The notes under the pieces: model-generated
What the model was told of the DNA's origin: nothing
The model's input: the letters and a program-made list of their open reading frames with translations, nothing else
Database searches by the model: none
Part shown: one piece after another, positions 1 through 8,754 of the stretch
Layout: each line of letters opens with the position of its first letter
Position numbering within the stretch: position 1 is the first letter of the stretch
Position numbers and translations under genes: made by a program
Origin: Paludibacteraceae bacterium
GTDB taxonomy: Bacteria; Bacteroidota; Bacteroidia; Bacteroidales; Paludibacteraceae
Direction of reading: 5' to 3'
DNA length: 64,000 nt
Assembly: GCA_017456885.1 (NCBI GenBank)
Contig: JAFTIM010000004.1
Coordinates: forward strand, 124,001-188,000

Positions 1-367
1 CATTTACTATCGTATTTTTCAAGTAAAAAGCATTGAGTTGGACTTCGTTTTTCGTCAAAAAAGCCCATGCATCAACCGTTGCCACAAGTTTATTGACAAA
101 AGCTAAAGTGTCGTTTGCTCCCTGCATCGGATTTTTCAGGCAGACCTCATTCAGTTCCAATCCGAATTGCGGGAACGTACTAAAAAAGGTTAATTCCGCC
201 TTATCAACCTCAGTCTGGCAGGTAACAAATTCAGGTAAGGTTTTTCGTACAATAGGCGTAAGCCTTTCAGGAGTGAACACCAAATAAATTACTACCGAAG
301 CCACAATCAGCACCACGCCGACAAGAGTAGCCAACGTAATTCCCGTTATTTTCAATGCTTTTTTCAT
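1..367 (-). CDS. AsmA-like membrane-anchored protein, N-terminal part (cut by window edge)
   Basis: The reverse strand reads open from an ATG at 365-367 to the window edge, giving 122 codons. The protein starts with MKKALKITG and a single hydrophobic segment at about residues 8-30 (TLVGVVLIVASVVIYLV), followed by a soluble region with FTPERLTPIVRKTLPEF. A short N-terminal membrane anchor leading into a long periplasmic beta-rich region is the plan of AsmA/YhdP-type envelope lipid-transport proteins common in Bacteroidales. The next gene upstream on the same strand, a lipoprotein, ends only 7 bp before this start, so the two are probably co-transcribed. The family call rests on this N-terminus alone; the rest lies outside the window. 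Confidence 0.6.
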   Translation of the reverse strand, partial: MKKALKITGITLATLVGVVLIVASVVIYLVFTPERLTPIVRKTLPEFVTCQTEVDKAELTFFSTFPQFGLELNEVCLKNPMQGANDTLAFVNKLVATVDAWAFLTKNEVQLNAFYLKNTIVN

Positions 368-374
368 ACGGTTT

Positions 375-779
375 TTAATTTACTTTTGAAAACGAATAAG
401 TATTACCAAAATCATCTTTATAAGTCAGCATTCCAGTTGTTAACTCAACAATAGTATAGACTTTAGGCACGCCGTATTCGTCTGTGGTTTCAATTTTGTG
501 AGTCAAGGTCAAATCGCTTTTTATCAATGTCCATTTAAACTCTTGAGCCTCGGCTTCCGTTACATCGTCATAAGTATCCCACGTAACGCCCGTACCTCCT
601 TCGTCGTAACGATAATATTCAAAACCGGTTTGAGTTTCGTCGTTTTGTGGCGACGGACGCATCCATTTCCCAATCAACATCGATTCTTCGTAATCAATTT
701 CTTCTTTTGTACACGACGAAAACACTGGAATCAACAGCAAAACTGAGATAACATAAGGAAATAACTTTTTCATAATCAC
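375..779 (-). CDS. Lipocalin-like outer-membrane or periplasmic lipoprotein, hypothetical
   Basis: 134 residues with a lipoprotein signal: MKK, a hydrophobic core, and lipobox FSSC with the acylated Cys at about residue 23. After it comes a short acidic linker (TKEEIDYEES) and a small beta-rich domain with MLIGKWMRPSP near its start; 'xxGKW' openings are typical of lipocalin-like Bacteroidales lipoproteins. Two in-frame starts exist, ATG at 779 and ATG at 773; the second (MKK) gives the more usual signal peptide. It is followed by the AsmA-like gene after 7 bp. No specific ligand or function can be read from the sequence. Confidence 0.65.
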   Translation of the reverse strand: MIMKKLFPYVISVLLLIPVFSSCTKEEIDYEESMLIGKWMRPSPQNDETQTGFEYYRYDEGGTGVTWDTYDDVTEAEAQEFKWTLIKSDLTLTHKIETTDEYGVPKVYTIVELTTGMLTYKDDFGNTYSFSKVN

Positions 780-850
780 ATCTTTATTAAAACATTTTTA
801 TAACAACACAAAAGTACAAAAAGCAAACACTACATCAAAAGGTTACAAAC

Positions 851-880
851 AAAAAAAGCGAGCATAAGCCCGCTTTTCAA
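851..880 (-). terminator. Intrinsic terminator of nrdJ
   Basis: On the reverse strand AAAGCGGGC, loop TTAT, GCTCGCTTT forms a stem with one G-U pair, followed by a run of T. It lies about 20 bp after the nrdJ stop. Confidence 0.7.
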
Positions 881-898
881 GGTCAACGACCAAGATAG

Positions 899-3442
899 TT
901 ATCCGCCACATTTGGAATAGCCGCAGTTGGTACAGATAAAGCAACCCTCTTTTACCACAATGGTTTCCTGATGGCACTCGGGACAAACCTGTCCTTGCAT
1001 TTTTGTTCCATCGGGGATATAACGTTTCAATGCTCGTTCTACACCCGATTTCCAATTGTTGATAGTTTCACTATCGAGTTGCAATCCCGAAACAAGTTTC
1101 ACAACTTGGTCGATGGGCATACCATAACGCAACACTCCCGATATGAGTTTTGCATAGTTCCAATATTCAGGGTCGAATTTTCCATTCAAACCTTCGACGG
1201 TAATCTTAAAACCTCGCTTATTGACAAACTGAAAATCATAATGCTTATTGCCATCTTCGTCGATGTTCTTTATTATCTTACCCGTCGTTACGTTTTTAGG
1301 TAACATGATACCTTCTTCGTCGTCATTCAATCCCGTAAAAATTTCATAAGGGCGTCCCTCTTTCAGCCCAATAAAGGCTATCCATTTCTCTTTTTTGTTT
1401 TGGAATCGCACAACATCGCAATCCAATTCCTTGGGACGCTCCAAATGCTCTGTAGAGTAACAAACACAACGTTTTTCTTCCTTCTTCTCATCTTTTTTAG
1501 CAGAAACCAACACACCCGATCGGCACCCATCACGATAAACAGTTACCCCCTTGCATCCCGATTTCCACGCTTCCATATAAAGTTCGGCAACCAATTCTTC
1601 TGTTGCAGTAGAAGGAAGATTGATGGTTACGCTAATTGAGTGATCAACCCACTTTTGAATACGTCCTTGCATACGCACTTTCATTACCCAATCCACATCG
1701 TTTGCAGTAGCTTTGTAGTAAGGCGATTTTTGTATCAGTTCATCGAGTTCTTCTTGTGTATATTGTTTCGACGGATTATAGCCGTTGGCTTCCATCCAAG
1801 TAACAAATTTATGGTGAAATACGATGTACTCTTCAAACGAATCGCCGTTTTGATCGACATAATCCACGCGCACATTCACGTCGTTCGGATTTACTTTGCG
1901 GCGACGTTTGTAAACTACCAAAAACACCGGTTCGATACCAGAAGTAGTTTGTGTCATAATGCTTGTAGTACCCGTAGGAGCGATTGTCAGACAAGCGATA
2001 TTCCGACGACCATACTTTTTCATATCTTCATAGAGTTGCCCGTCTTGTGCTTTCAAACGATTGATGAACGGATTGTTCTTTTCTCGTTCTGCATCAAAAA
2101 TTTTGAATGCTCCACGCTCTTTCGCCATATTTACCGACGAACGATATGCCTCCAATGCGATTGTTTGATGCACCTGCTCTGCAAAGTCGATTGCCTCTTC
2201 CGTACCATAACGCAACCCTAAAGCTGCCAACATATCGCCTTCGGCTGTAATACCAACGCCTGTACGTCTTCCATTTGCTGATTTTTCCTTAATTTTTAGC
2301 CATAATTCTTGTTCCGTATGTTTGATAGCTTCTTCTTCAGGATCAGACTGGATTTTTTCTAAAATTCGATCTATTTTCTCTAATTCCAAGTCGATAATAT
2401 CGTCCATTATACGTTGTGCCAATTGCACGTGTTTACGGAACAAATCAAAATTAAATTTCGCTTTTGCAGTAAATGGATTTTCTACATACGAATAAAGATT
2501 GATAGCCAGCAAACGACAACTATCGTATGGGCAAAGCGGAATTTCGCCGCAAGGATTTGTCGAAACGGTTTTGTAACCCAAATCGGCATAGCAGTCCGGC
2601 ACCGACTCTCTGATAATTGTATCCCAAAACAATACCCCCGGTTCAGCCGATTTCCACGCATTGTGAATAATTTTCTCCCACAACTTTTTAGCATCAATTT
2701 CTTTTTTGTACGTTGGCTCTACGGCATCAATAGGATATTGCTGAACATAAGGAGCTCCATCTATGGCAGCCTGCATAAATTCATCGTGCAATTTTACAGA
2801 GATATTAGCTCCTGTAATTTTTCCTTGTTCTAATTTTGCATCGATAAACTTCTCCGAATCAGGATGTTTTACAGAAACAGACAACATCAATGCACCACGT
2901 CGCCCTCCTTGAGCCACCTCGCGTGTCGAATTGGAATAGCGTTCCATAAAAGGCACAATACCCGTCGAGGTCAATGCGGAATTTTTCACAGGCGATCCCT
3001 CGGGACGAATGTGCGACAAATCGTGCCCCACTCCTCCACGACGTTTCATGAGCTGCACCTGCTCTTCGTCCAATTTAATGATACCGCCATAAGAGTCTGC
3101 ATTCGATGTAAAACCTATCACAAAGCAGTTTGAAAGCGATGCCACTTGGTAGTGATTGCCGATACCGGTCATCGGACTTCCTTGAGGAACGATGTACTTA
3201 AACTCATCAAACAAATCGAATAACTCTTGTGCCGAAAGCGGATTTTTATAGTTTTTTTCTATCCTTGCTATCTCGTTTGCCAAACGCCAATGCATATCTC
3301 TCGGGCTTTTTTCGTACAAGTTCCCGTCCGAATCTTTTAAGGCATATTTATTTACCCAAACTTGAGCAGCAAGTTGGTCACCTTTAAAATACTCCAACGA
3401 CGCTGCTAATGCATCTTCTTCTGTGTAAATTTTATTTTCCAT
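899..3442 (-). CDS. nrdJ: Adenosylcobalamin-dependent (class II) ribonucleoside-diphosphate reductase
   Basis: 847 residues. Reduces ribonucleotides to deoxyribonucleotides using a B12-derived thiyl radical, without oxygen. Visible signatures are GHDLSHIRPEGSP at about 140, the REVAQGGRRGA stretch, NPCGEIPL with the active-site Cys at about 300, and the phosphate-binding PTGTTS loop at about 490. The C-terminus carries a zinc ribbon (CPEC, then CxxCxxC) ending in SKCGG; such tails help re-reduce the active-site disulfide. The gene stands alone, divergent from the DUF4301 gene across a 377-bp AT-rich gap in which I see no cobalamin riboswitch. Class II enzymes fit an anaerobe that meets variable oxygen. 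Confidence 0.93.
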   Translation of the reverse strand: MENKIYTEEDALAASLEYFKGDQLAAQVWVNKYALKDSDGNLYEKSPRDMHWRLANEIARIEKNYKNPLSAQELFDLFDEFKYIVPQGSPMTGIGNHYQVASLSNCFVIGFTSNADSYGGIIKLDEEQVQLMKRRGGVGHDLSHIRPEGSPVKNSALTSTGIVPFMERYSNSTREVAQGGRRGALMLSVSVKHPDSEKFIDAKLEQGKITGANISVKLHDEFMQAAIDGAPYVQQYPIDAVEPTYKKEIDAKKLWEKIIHNAWKSAEPGVLFWDTIIRESVPDCYADLGYKTVSTNPCGEIPLCPYDSCRLLAINLYSYVENPFTAKAKFNFDLFRKHVQLAQRIMDDIIDLELEKIDRILEKIQSDPEEEAIKHTEQELWLKIKEKSANGRRTGVGITAEGDMLAALGLRYGTEEAIDFAEQVHQTIALEAYRSSVNMAKERGAFKIFDAEREKNNPFINRLKAQDGQLYEDMKKYGRRNIACLTIAPTGTTSIMTQTTSGIEPVFLVVYKRRRKVNPNDVNVRVDYVDQNGDSFEEYIVFHHKFVTWMEANGYNPSKQYTQEELDELIQKSPYYKATANDVDWVMKVRMQGRIQKWVDHSISVTINLPSTATEELVAELYMEAWKSGCKGVTVYRDGCRSGVLVSAKKDEKKEEKRCVCYSTEHLERPKELDCDVVRFQNKKEKWIAFIGLKEGRPYEIFTGLNDDEEGIMLPKNVTTGKIIKNIDEDGNKHYDFQFVNKRGFKITVEGLNGKFDPEYWNYAKLISGVLRYGMPIDQVVKLVSGLQLDSETINNWKSGVERALKRYIPDGTKMQGQVCPECHQETIVVKEGCFICTNCGYSKCGG

Positions 3443-3819
3443 TTTTTCTTGAATAATTTTACATTTAATTTTATTTTATAATAATTTCATTTCTTTCAAA
3501 AACCAAAAAGTTTCCCAATCAAGACAACCAAAACACTAAAAATCAATCTGTTATTTTTTTAAAAAACAAAAAAAGTTTCCAAAAATATCAGACCACAAAA
3601 ATCTGATAAAAGATTTTATTGTACAAGCATTTTCAAATAAAGTTTTCAACAACCAACCAAAAACCAATCAGACAACTATTTTTTATTTTCCTTGTTTTTC
3701 GTTTATGAAGAATAACATTTATTAACAAACTATATACTATTCGCAAAAAAAATATTCACAGAAGCCCATTTTTTCGTTTTTATTTTATTATTATTGCATT
3801 TAAGAAAATCAGAAAAGCT
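3443..3819. other. AT-rich intergenic region between divergent genes
   Basis: 377 bp separating the divergent nrdJ and DUF4301 genes, made mostly of A and T runs. A small possible hairpin (ATCAGA ... TCTGAT) occurs near 3588-3606. No cobalamin-riboswitch-like core, tRNA or convincing small ORF was found. Promoters for both genes must lie here but none matches the full TTTG/TAnnTTTG pattern clearly. Confidence 0.5.
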
Positions 3820-5343
3820 ATGTTTACAACGAAAGATTTAGAACTACTTACAAAAAAAGGCATTTCATTGGAGCAAGTAAATGAGAATTTAAACGCCTTT
3901 AAAAGCGGCTTTAAACCATTATGTATCAAAGATATTGCTACAGTAGAGAATGGTATTATCCACACCATCGGCGACAAAGAGAAACAATCTTACATCAATG
4001 AATGGAAAAATTTTCTGAAAACAAAATCGAAAATTGTAAAATTCGTTCCTGCATCGGGAGCTGCGAGCCGAATGTTTAAATTCGTTTTTGAATTTTTACA
4101 AGGTAGTAACAATACTCCAACCTCTTCTGACGAAGTGATACTTTTCGGACATATCGATCGTTTTGCTTTTTACGAAGATCTAAACGAAGCATGTTTAAGA
4201 AATAACTCATGCACAATAGAAGAACTTATCGAGCGAGGAGATTACAAAGCTATCGTACAAAACTTGCTTGAGAAACAAGGACTTAATTACGGACAATTAC
4301 CAAAAGGATTATTAAAGTTTCATTCTTATCCCGACGAAAAACGGACACCTTTTCATGAGCATCTGCTTGAAGGTGCACTCTACACCAGCAATTATAAAGG
4401 CGAAGTAAATCTGCATTTTACGGTATCAGCAGAACATCTTAAACTTTTCCAATTCCTTACAGAGATAGATGTTCCAAAATACGAACAACGATACAACATC
4501 AAATTCAACATCGATTTTTCAGAACAGAAATCATCAACCGACACATTGGCTGTGGACGAAGCAAACAACCCTTTCAGAGAAGAAAATGGTGATTTACTAT
4601 TCCGTCCGGGAGGTCACGGAGCGTTGATAGAAAATCTTAATGACATTGACGCAGATGTTATATTTATAAAGAATATTGACAACGTTGTGCCCGACCGACT
4701 GAAATCGCCCACGGTAGATTACAAAAAAGCGCTTGCCGGACTTCTGATACAATGTCAAAAACAGATTTTCGGCTACCTGACGGCTTTGGAGCAAAAAGAA
4801 GCGTCAGACGAATTGCTCAATGCCATACAAGAGTTCTGTGCAAAGAGACTCAACATCCGAAACGAGCACCTTGCCACCCTCTCGCGTGAAGAACGCATCG
4901 ACTATTTCCGCAGAAAGCTCAATCGCCCTATCCGCGTTTGCGGTATGGTACGCAATACGGGCGAGCCCGGCGGAGGTCCGTTCCTCGTTTTGAACAACGA
5001 CGGAACATACTCGCCTCAAATACTCGAAAGTTCGCAGATAGACCAAACCGACCCCGAGCAGAAAGATTTGATGAGAAAATCTACACATTTCAACCCTGTC
5101 GATTTGGTATGTGCCACACGCAACTACAAAGGCGAAAAGTTCGACTTGAAAGAATATGTAGATAAAAATACTGGATTTATCTCCTCTAAATCGAAAAACG
5201 GCCGCTCGCTGAAAGCACTCGAGTTGCCCGGACTATGGAATGGTGCCATGAGCGACTGGAACACCATTTTTGTAGAAGTTCCGATAGAGACGTTCAATCC
5301 CGTAAAAACCGTGAACGACCTCTTGCGGGAACAACATCAATAA
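3820..5343 (+). CDS. DUF4301 family protein, possibly a UDPGP-like nucleotidyltransferase
   Basis: 507 residues, matching the Bacteroidetes DUF4301 family by overall pattern. The N-terminal part has FVPASGAASRMFK at about 80-92, resembling the glycine-rich phosphate loop of sugar-nucleotidyltransferases. The middle has RPGGHGALIENL followed by DADVIFIKNIDNVVPD at about 265-300, resembling the GGHG...IFxxNxDN signature of UDP-sugar pyrophosphorylases. Near 380 lies NTGEPGGGPF. This suggests nucleotide or phosphosugar chemistry, but that is inference; the family name itself is only a domain of unknown function. Single-gene unit, closed by a strong terminator. Confidence 0.8.
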   Translation: MFTTKDLELLTKKGISLEQVNENLNAFKSGFKPLCIKDIATVENGIIHTIGDKEKQSYINEWKNFLKTKSKIVKFVPASGAASRMFKFVFEFLQGSNNTPTSSDEVILFGHIDRFAFYEDLNEACLRNNSCTIEELIERGDYKAIVQNLLEKQGLNYGQLPKGLLKFHSYPDEKRTPFHEHLLEGALYTSNYKGEVNLHFTVSAEHLKLFQFLTEIDVPKYEQRYNIKFNIDFSEQKSSTDTLAVDEANNPFREENGDLLFRPGGHGALIENLNDIDADVIFIKNIDNVVPDRLKSPTVDYKKALAGLLIQCQKQIFGYLTALEQKEASDELLNAIQEFCAKRLNIRNEHLATLSREERIDYFRRKLNRPIRVCGMVRNTGEPGGGPFLVLNNDGTYSPQILESSQIDQTDPEQKDLMRKSTHFNPVDLVCATRNYKGEKFDLKEYVDKNTGFISSKSKNGRSLKALELPGLWNGAMSDWNTIFVEVPIETFNPVKTVNDLLREQHQ

Positions 5344-5350
5344 ATCCCAA

Positions 5351-5382
5351 AAAAATCCTACTCTGTTGAGTAGGATTTTTTG
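5351..5382 (+). terminator. Intrinsic terminator after the DUF4301 gene
   Basis: Thirteen-base-pair stem 5351-5363 / 5368-5380 with loop TGTT and a terminal T run. Near-symmetric, so it may also stop transcription from the reverse-strand gene that ends at 5444. Confidence 0.85.
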
Positions 5383-5443
5383 TTAGTAATTCTTTCGTGA
5401 TTACTTTTGTTTTCAGCGACTGTCACTGTTGCAAAATCCTATA

Positions 5444-6430
5444 CTACAAATTACTACAAGCATAGTCTATAAAACACATAACCTTCTTAAGATGACATAT
5501 GATATCTACCATGTCGATAGGGTCAGACATTTGTAAATAGACATGAGCTAATGTCATAGTTTTCCCACATCTACGTTTAGATGGTTTGGTAAATATAATA
5601 CTGTTTTCTGCGGCAAGTCTAATGATTTGATCAGAATATTTTATACCCTCCTTTACACCATTTTTTTGATAGGCTTTAACACACAATTTCGTTTGTTCAA
5701 ATTGCAAATATATCTGGACATCAGGATTAGAAGCAATATTTTTCCAATTCCACCAAAATCCTAAAAATCCACCACTCGGATTAGCTACGTACCCCCAATC
5801 GCCTGTGTTCAGTTCCTTTTCTAATGCCATATAAAATCCTTGCCATGCCTCCCATTTCCATTTATTTATAGGTAAAGATGAATATGAAAGGGTTATATTT
5901 TGGATTTTTCGAAGATGTTCTACATAATCACAAAAAATAGCATTGTTTGTTGTTGATTGATTCAATACATCCAATACCTCTTTTCTAGTAATAATACTAA
6001 AATGCTCAAAAGGGAACTCTTTTTTATAAGAACCTGCTAATCTATTTAATTTTGCATAACTTTCATTTCCTGTTTTATAATACACACAATATAATTCAAG
6101 ATCAGAGTATTTTTTTCTCCTTAGAACCCATTCGGAATATCGTTTTAGTTGATTACTATGTTCGGAAGTGTTAGTTTTATCTTCAATGATAACGGCATAT
6201 TTTTTATTGACTATTGCAAATACATCTATGTAATTCTCCTGCTTTTTACATTCTACAGATCGAATTTCTAAGTTCTTATTTTTCAATAGCAAGCGAACAA
6301 AATCTTGTGCTGTTTTATGTAATGCATTATCTTCCGTTGCACATTCTGGATTCGCCCACTCTAATAACCACAAGATAAACGCATCTTGACTTAACTCGCT
6401 TGTTGCATACCTAAATAAATTTGGTCTCAT
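5444..6430 (-). CDS. PD-(D/E)XK nuclease superfamily protein
   Basis: 328 residues, similar in layout to the PD-(D/E)XK_4 family of uncharacterised bacterial nuclease-like proteins. The N-terminus has LSQDAFILWLLEW (the conserved Q-D-x-F-x-x-W-L opening). The putative catalytic core is YIDVFAIVNKKYAVIIEDKT at about 67-87, where the first Asp and the later E-D-K supply the D...(D/E)xK triad. The C-terminal half is a substrate- or partner-binding region with no motif I recognise. It follows the coiled-coil gene by 20 bp on the same strand, so the two form an operon behind leader element A. Such genes are usually accessory; a defence role is possible but unproven. Confidence 0.72.
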   Translation of the reverse strand: MRPNLFRYATSELSQDAFILWLLEWANPECATEDNALHKTAQDFVRLLLKNKNLEIRSVECKKQENYIDVFAIVNKKYAVIIEDKTNTSEHSNQLKRYSEWVLRRKKYSDLELYCVYYKTGNESYAKLNRLAGSYKKEFPFEHFSIITRKEVLDVLNQSTTNNAIFCDYVEHLRKIQNITLSYSSLPINKWKWEAWQGFYMALEKELNTGDWGYVANPSGGFLGFWWNWKNIASNPDVQIYLQFEQTKLCVKAYQKNGVKEGIKYSDQIIRLAAENSIIFTKPSKRRCGKTMTLAHVYLQMSDPIDMVDIICHLKKVMCFIDYACSNL

Positions 6431-6450
6431 AATTTAAAAATTTGATATAA

Positions 6451-7275
6451 CTAAAACCATTTTATAAATTGTACTTGATGTCCACAATTGGAACATCTAT
6501 ATTTTTTGCGTGCTCCTTTTTTGGAAATTTTTCCGTTAGGACCATACTGCTTTAGACCTTTATCACCCTCTGAATGAAGACTCCATTTCCCGCACTCCGG
6601 ACAACGATGTGTCTTTTTAAAATCAAACCACCAGAATATTAGAGCAAAAATTAATAAAATGAGAAGAAACAAACCTCCTCCTACATCTTCCATATCATCT
6701 TCATCCTTTTCTGAAGATGACTTTTTACTAGTAGATTTCGAATGTGATTCTTGTGAATTACTCTTATCGACATAAATAAAACTTTCTTTTTCTGCATTTA
6801 GTTTCTCTCGTTCTTCATCCGATGTTTCTTTCGTCTTATGTTTTGGATTTTTTGTCTCTTTTGTTTCTTCTTTTTTACCTTCTACTTGCTGTTTCTCTAT
6901 TTCTTGCAATGCAGTTTCATAACTTGCTATGATACGATTGATAGAATCTATCTGATACTTACTTTGCTCTATGGAAGTAGATAATTCATTTTGCTTTTCA
7001 GATAATTTTTCTGCTTTTTTAACAGCCTTTTTATAGGTAAGAGTATTTGTTTTTTTACTTAATGAATCTATTTTTACTACAACTTCGTCTCTTTCTGCAA
7101 CGATTTCTTGATATAATTTTATATCATCATTGTATTTTTTGACGAGTTTATTAAATCCTTTTTGTTCCTTTTTTAAATTGCGTTCTATTTCAGCAATATC
7201 ATATTTTACATCTGCTTTCAATGTATCTTGAGCAAAGATTATAAATATGCTCAAAAGTAAAAATCTAGTTTTCAT
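6451..7275 (-). CDS. Membrane-anchored coiled-coil protein with C-terminal zinc ribbon
   Basis: 274 residues. A signal peptide (MKTRFLLLSIFIIFAQ) is followed by a long charged coiled coil (residues about 20-120, many K/E/Q with heptad-like spacing), then a Lys/Ser/Glu-rich linker. A transmembrane segment lies at about 200-216 (GGGLFLLILLIFALIFWWF). The C-terminal tail has two CxxC pairs (CPECGKW ... CSNCGHQ), a zinc ribbon. If the signal peptide is cleaved, the coiled coil is outside and the ribbon is on the cytoplasmic side. First gene of a two-gene unit with the nuclease-like gene and preceded by element A. No family name recognised; a sensor-plus-nuclease pair is speculation. Confidence 0.65.
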   Translation of the reverse strand: MKTRFLLLSIFIIFAQDTLKADVKYDIAEIERNLKKEQKGFNKLVKKYNDDIKLYQEIVAERDEVVVKIDSLSKKTNTLTYKKAVKKAEKLSEKQNELSTSIEQSKYQIDSINRIIASYETALQEIEKQQVEGKKEETKETKNPKHKTKETSDEEREKLNAEKESFIYVDKSNSQESHSKSTSKKSSSEKDEDDMEDVGGGLFLLILLIFALIFWWFDFKKTHRCPECGKWSLHSEGDKGLKQYGPNGKISKKGARKKYRCSNCGHQVQFIKWF

Positions 7276-7362
7276 ATTTAATTTATAGTTTTAATATTTA
7301 TATATTCTTATTCCTACTCTCTTAAATCGGATTTTCAGTTTCTTCCGTGCACAAAAACTAAC

Positions 7363-7608
7363 TTACGCACATAAAAACAACGTGGTGCTAAACTCTTCTT
7401 TAGGTCTTTCGAGGTCTTAGGATACCCACCACCAAATATCGAAGTAAAGCCCACGTTTCGCACGTGAGCATCAACTTTACTTCTCTGGTGGTTTTTGCAA
7501 AAAGTTCCTAAGTTTCTGAAAGACCAGAATATCAAGTTAACGCTTGTTTTCTATTATTTTTCAAGATGTGCGTAATAAAACTACGCTTTTATATCATAGG
7601 CAAAAAAG
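7363..7608 (-). ncRNA. Structured leader element A (long segmented hairpin, GCTCAC-capped)
   Basis: Read for pairing, this stretch forms a nested hairpin: closing helix 7363-7372 / 7566-7575 (10 bp), 7403-7410 / 7518-7525 (8 bp), 7416-7422 / 7506-7512 (7 bp), 7428-7434 / 7486-7492 (7 bp), 7441-7448 / 7476-7483 (8 bp). The tip is GCCCACGT / ACGTGAGC around 7449-7469 with one C-A mismatch. A conserved block TTTTTTGCCTATG (reverse strand) lies at about 7596-7608. The element ends 87 bp before the coiled-coil gene start and has a strong promoter upstream. It shares tip, flanking blocks and architecture with B, and tip and architecture with C and D. Function unknown. Confidence 0.65.
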
Positions 7609-7627
7609 ATTAATGTTTACTCGGCAA

Positions 7628-7659
7628 CAAAATTAAATAGATTTAAGAAACCAGCCAAA
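7628..7659 (-). promoter_or_regulatory. Bacteroidetes-type promoter of the element A transcript
   Basis: Reverse strand: TTTG (complement of 7656-7659), exactly 20 bp, then TAATTTTG (complement of 7628-7635). This matches the Bacteroidetes primary sigma consensus TTTG-N19/21-TAnnTTTG. A start near 7621 would put all of element A in the 5' leader of the coiled-coil/nuclease operon. Confidence 0.75.
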
Positions 7660-7670
7660 TACGCACACAA

Positions 7671-7700
7671 AAAAAGGCAACCTAAAAAGGTTGCCTTTTT
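7671..7700 (-). terminator. Intrinsic terminator after the GGGtGRT gene
   Basis: Perfect 12-bp stem 7671-7682 / 7689-7700 with a 6-nt A-rich loop and T run; lies 22 bp past the stop of the reverse-strand gene. Confidence 0.85.
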
Positions 7701-7722
7701 ATTAAATTTTCCTCTAAAAGGA

Positions 7723-8733
7723 TTATTTATCCAAAGCTTGGGAAACGCTAACTGCAACTGCTACAGTAGCACCTACCATTGGGTTGTTACCCATACCGAG
7801 GAAACCCATCATTTCTACGTGTGCAGGAACTGATGAAGAACCAGCAAACTGAGCATCAGAGTGCATACGTCCGAGCGTATCAGTCATACCGTAAGAAGCA
7901 GGACCTGCAGCCATGTTATCTGGGTGGAGTGTACGACCAGTACCACCACCAGAAGCTACAGAGAAATATTTTTTACCTGCCAAAACGCGTTCTTTTTTGT
8001 AAGTTCCAGCTACTGGGTGTTGGAAGCGAGTTGGGTTAGTAGAGTTACCAGTGATAGAAACATCTACATCTTCTTTCCACATAATGGCAACACCCTCACG
8101 CACATCGTCAGCACCATAGCAATTTACTTTTGCACGTGGACCATTGCTATAAGCTTTAGTTTTTACCACTTTCAATTCGCCAGTGAAATAGTCGAATTCA
8201 GTTTGAACGTATGTAAATCCGTTGATTCTTGAAATAATCATAGCAGCGTCTTTGCCCAAACCGTTCAAAATCACGCGCAAAGGATTTTTACGTACTTTGT
8301 TTGCCATTTCAGCAATTTTGATAGCACCTTCGGCAGCAGCAAAAGATTCGTGTCCTGCCAAGAAAGCAAAACATTGAGTTTCTTCACGAAGAAGACGAGC
8401 CGCCAAGTTACCGTGTCCGATACCTACTTTGCGGTCGTCAGCCACAGAACCAGCGATGCAAAATGCTTGCAAACCTTCGCCGATAGCTTCGGCAGCATCG
8501 GCAGCATTTTTGCAACCTTTTTTGATAGCAATAGCAGCACCTACTACGTATGCCCATTTTGCATTTTCGAAACAGATGTTTTGAGTTTGTTCACATTCCA
8601 AATATGGATCCAATCCGTATTGTTCGCAAATTTGGTTTGCTTCTTCGATAGAAGCGATGCCATAGGAGTTCAACACTTTGTTAATATTAGCCAAACGACG
8701 ATCTTGGCTTTCAAATTTTACTTCACGTATCAT
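7723..8733 (-). CDS. GGGtGRT protein (iron-sulfur-scaffold-associated)
   Basis: 336 residues. Carries the family's naming motif GGGTGRT at about 260 (SVASGGGTGRTLHPD), plus long conserved Gly/Ala-rich stretches near the C-terminus (MGFLGMGNNPMVGATVAVAV). Full-length and intact. It lies 21 bp after the NifU-like scaffold gene on the same strand, the standard pairing for this family, so it probably works with that scaffold in iron-sulfur or cofactor handling. The biochemical role of the family is not established, and nothing in the sequence settles it. Followed by a strong terminator. Confidence 0.85.
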   Translation of the reverse strand: MIREVKFESQDRRLANINKVLNSYGIASIEEANQICEQYGLDPYLECEQTQNICFENAKWAYVVGAAIAIKKGCKNAADAAEAIGEGLQAFCIAGSVADDRKVGIGHGNLAARLLREETQCFAFLAGHESFAAAEGAIKIAEMANKVRKNPLRVILNGLGKDAAMIISRINGFTYVQTEFDYFTGELKVVKTKAYSNGPRAKVNCYGADDVREGVAIMWKEDVDVSITGNSTNPTRFQHPVAGTYKKERVLAGKKYFSVASGGGTGRTLHPDNMAAGPASYGMTDTLGRMHSDAQFAGSSSVPAHVEMMGFLGMGNNPMVGATVAVAVSVSQALDK

Positions 8734-8754
8734 TTCTTTTTCCTCCTATTTTTT

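Noticed and set aside
3443-3819. Cobalamin riboswitch before nrdJ
   Set aside because: No B12-box-like core or paired stems seen; the region is mostly A/T runs.
7363-7575. Elements A-D as integron attC sites
   Set aside because: They fold like attC but lack GTTRRRY/RYYYAAC core boxes at the ends, are larger than typical attC, sit upstream rather than downstream of the cargo genes, and no integrase is present.
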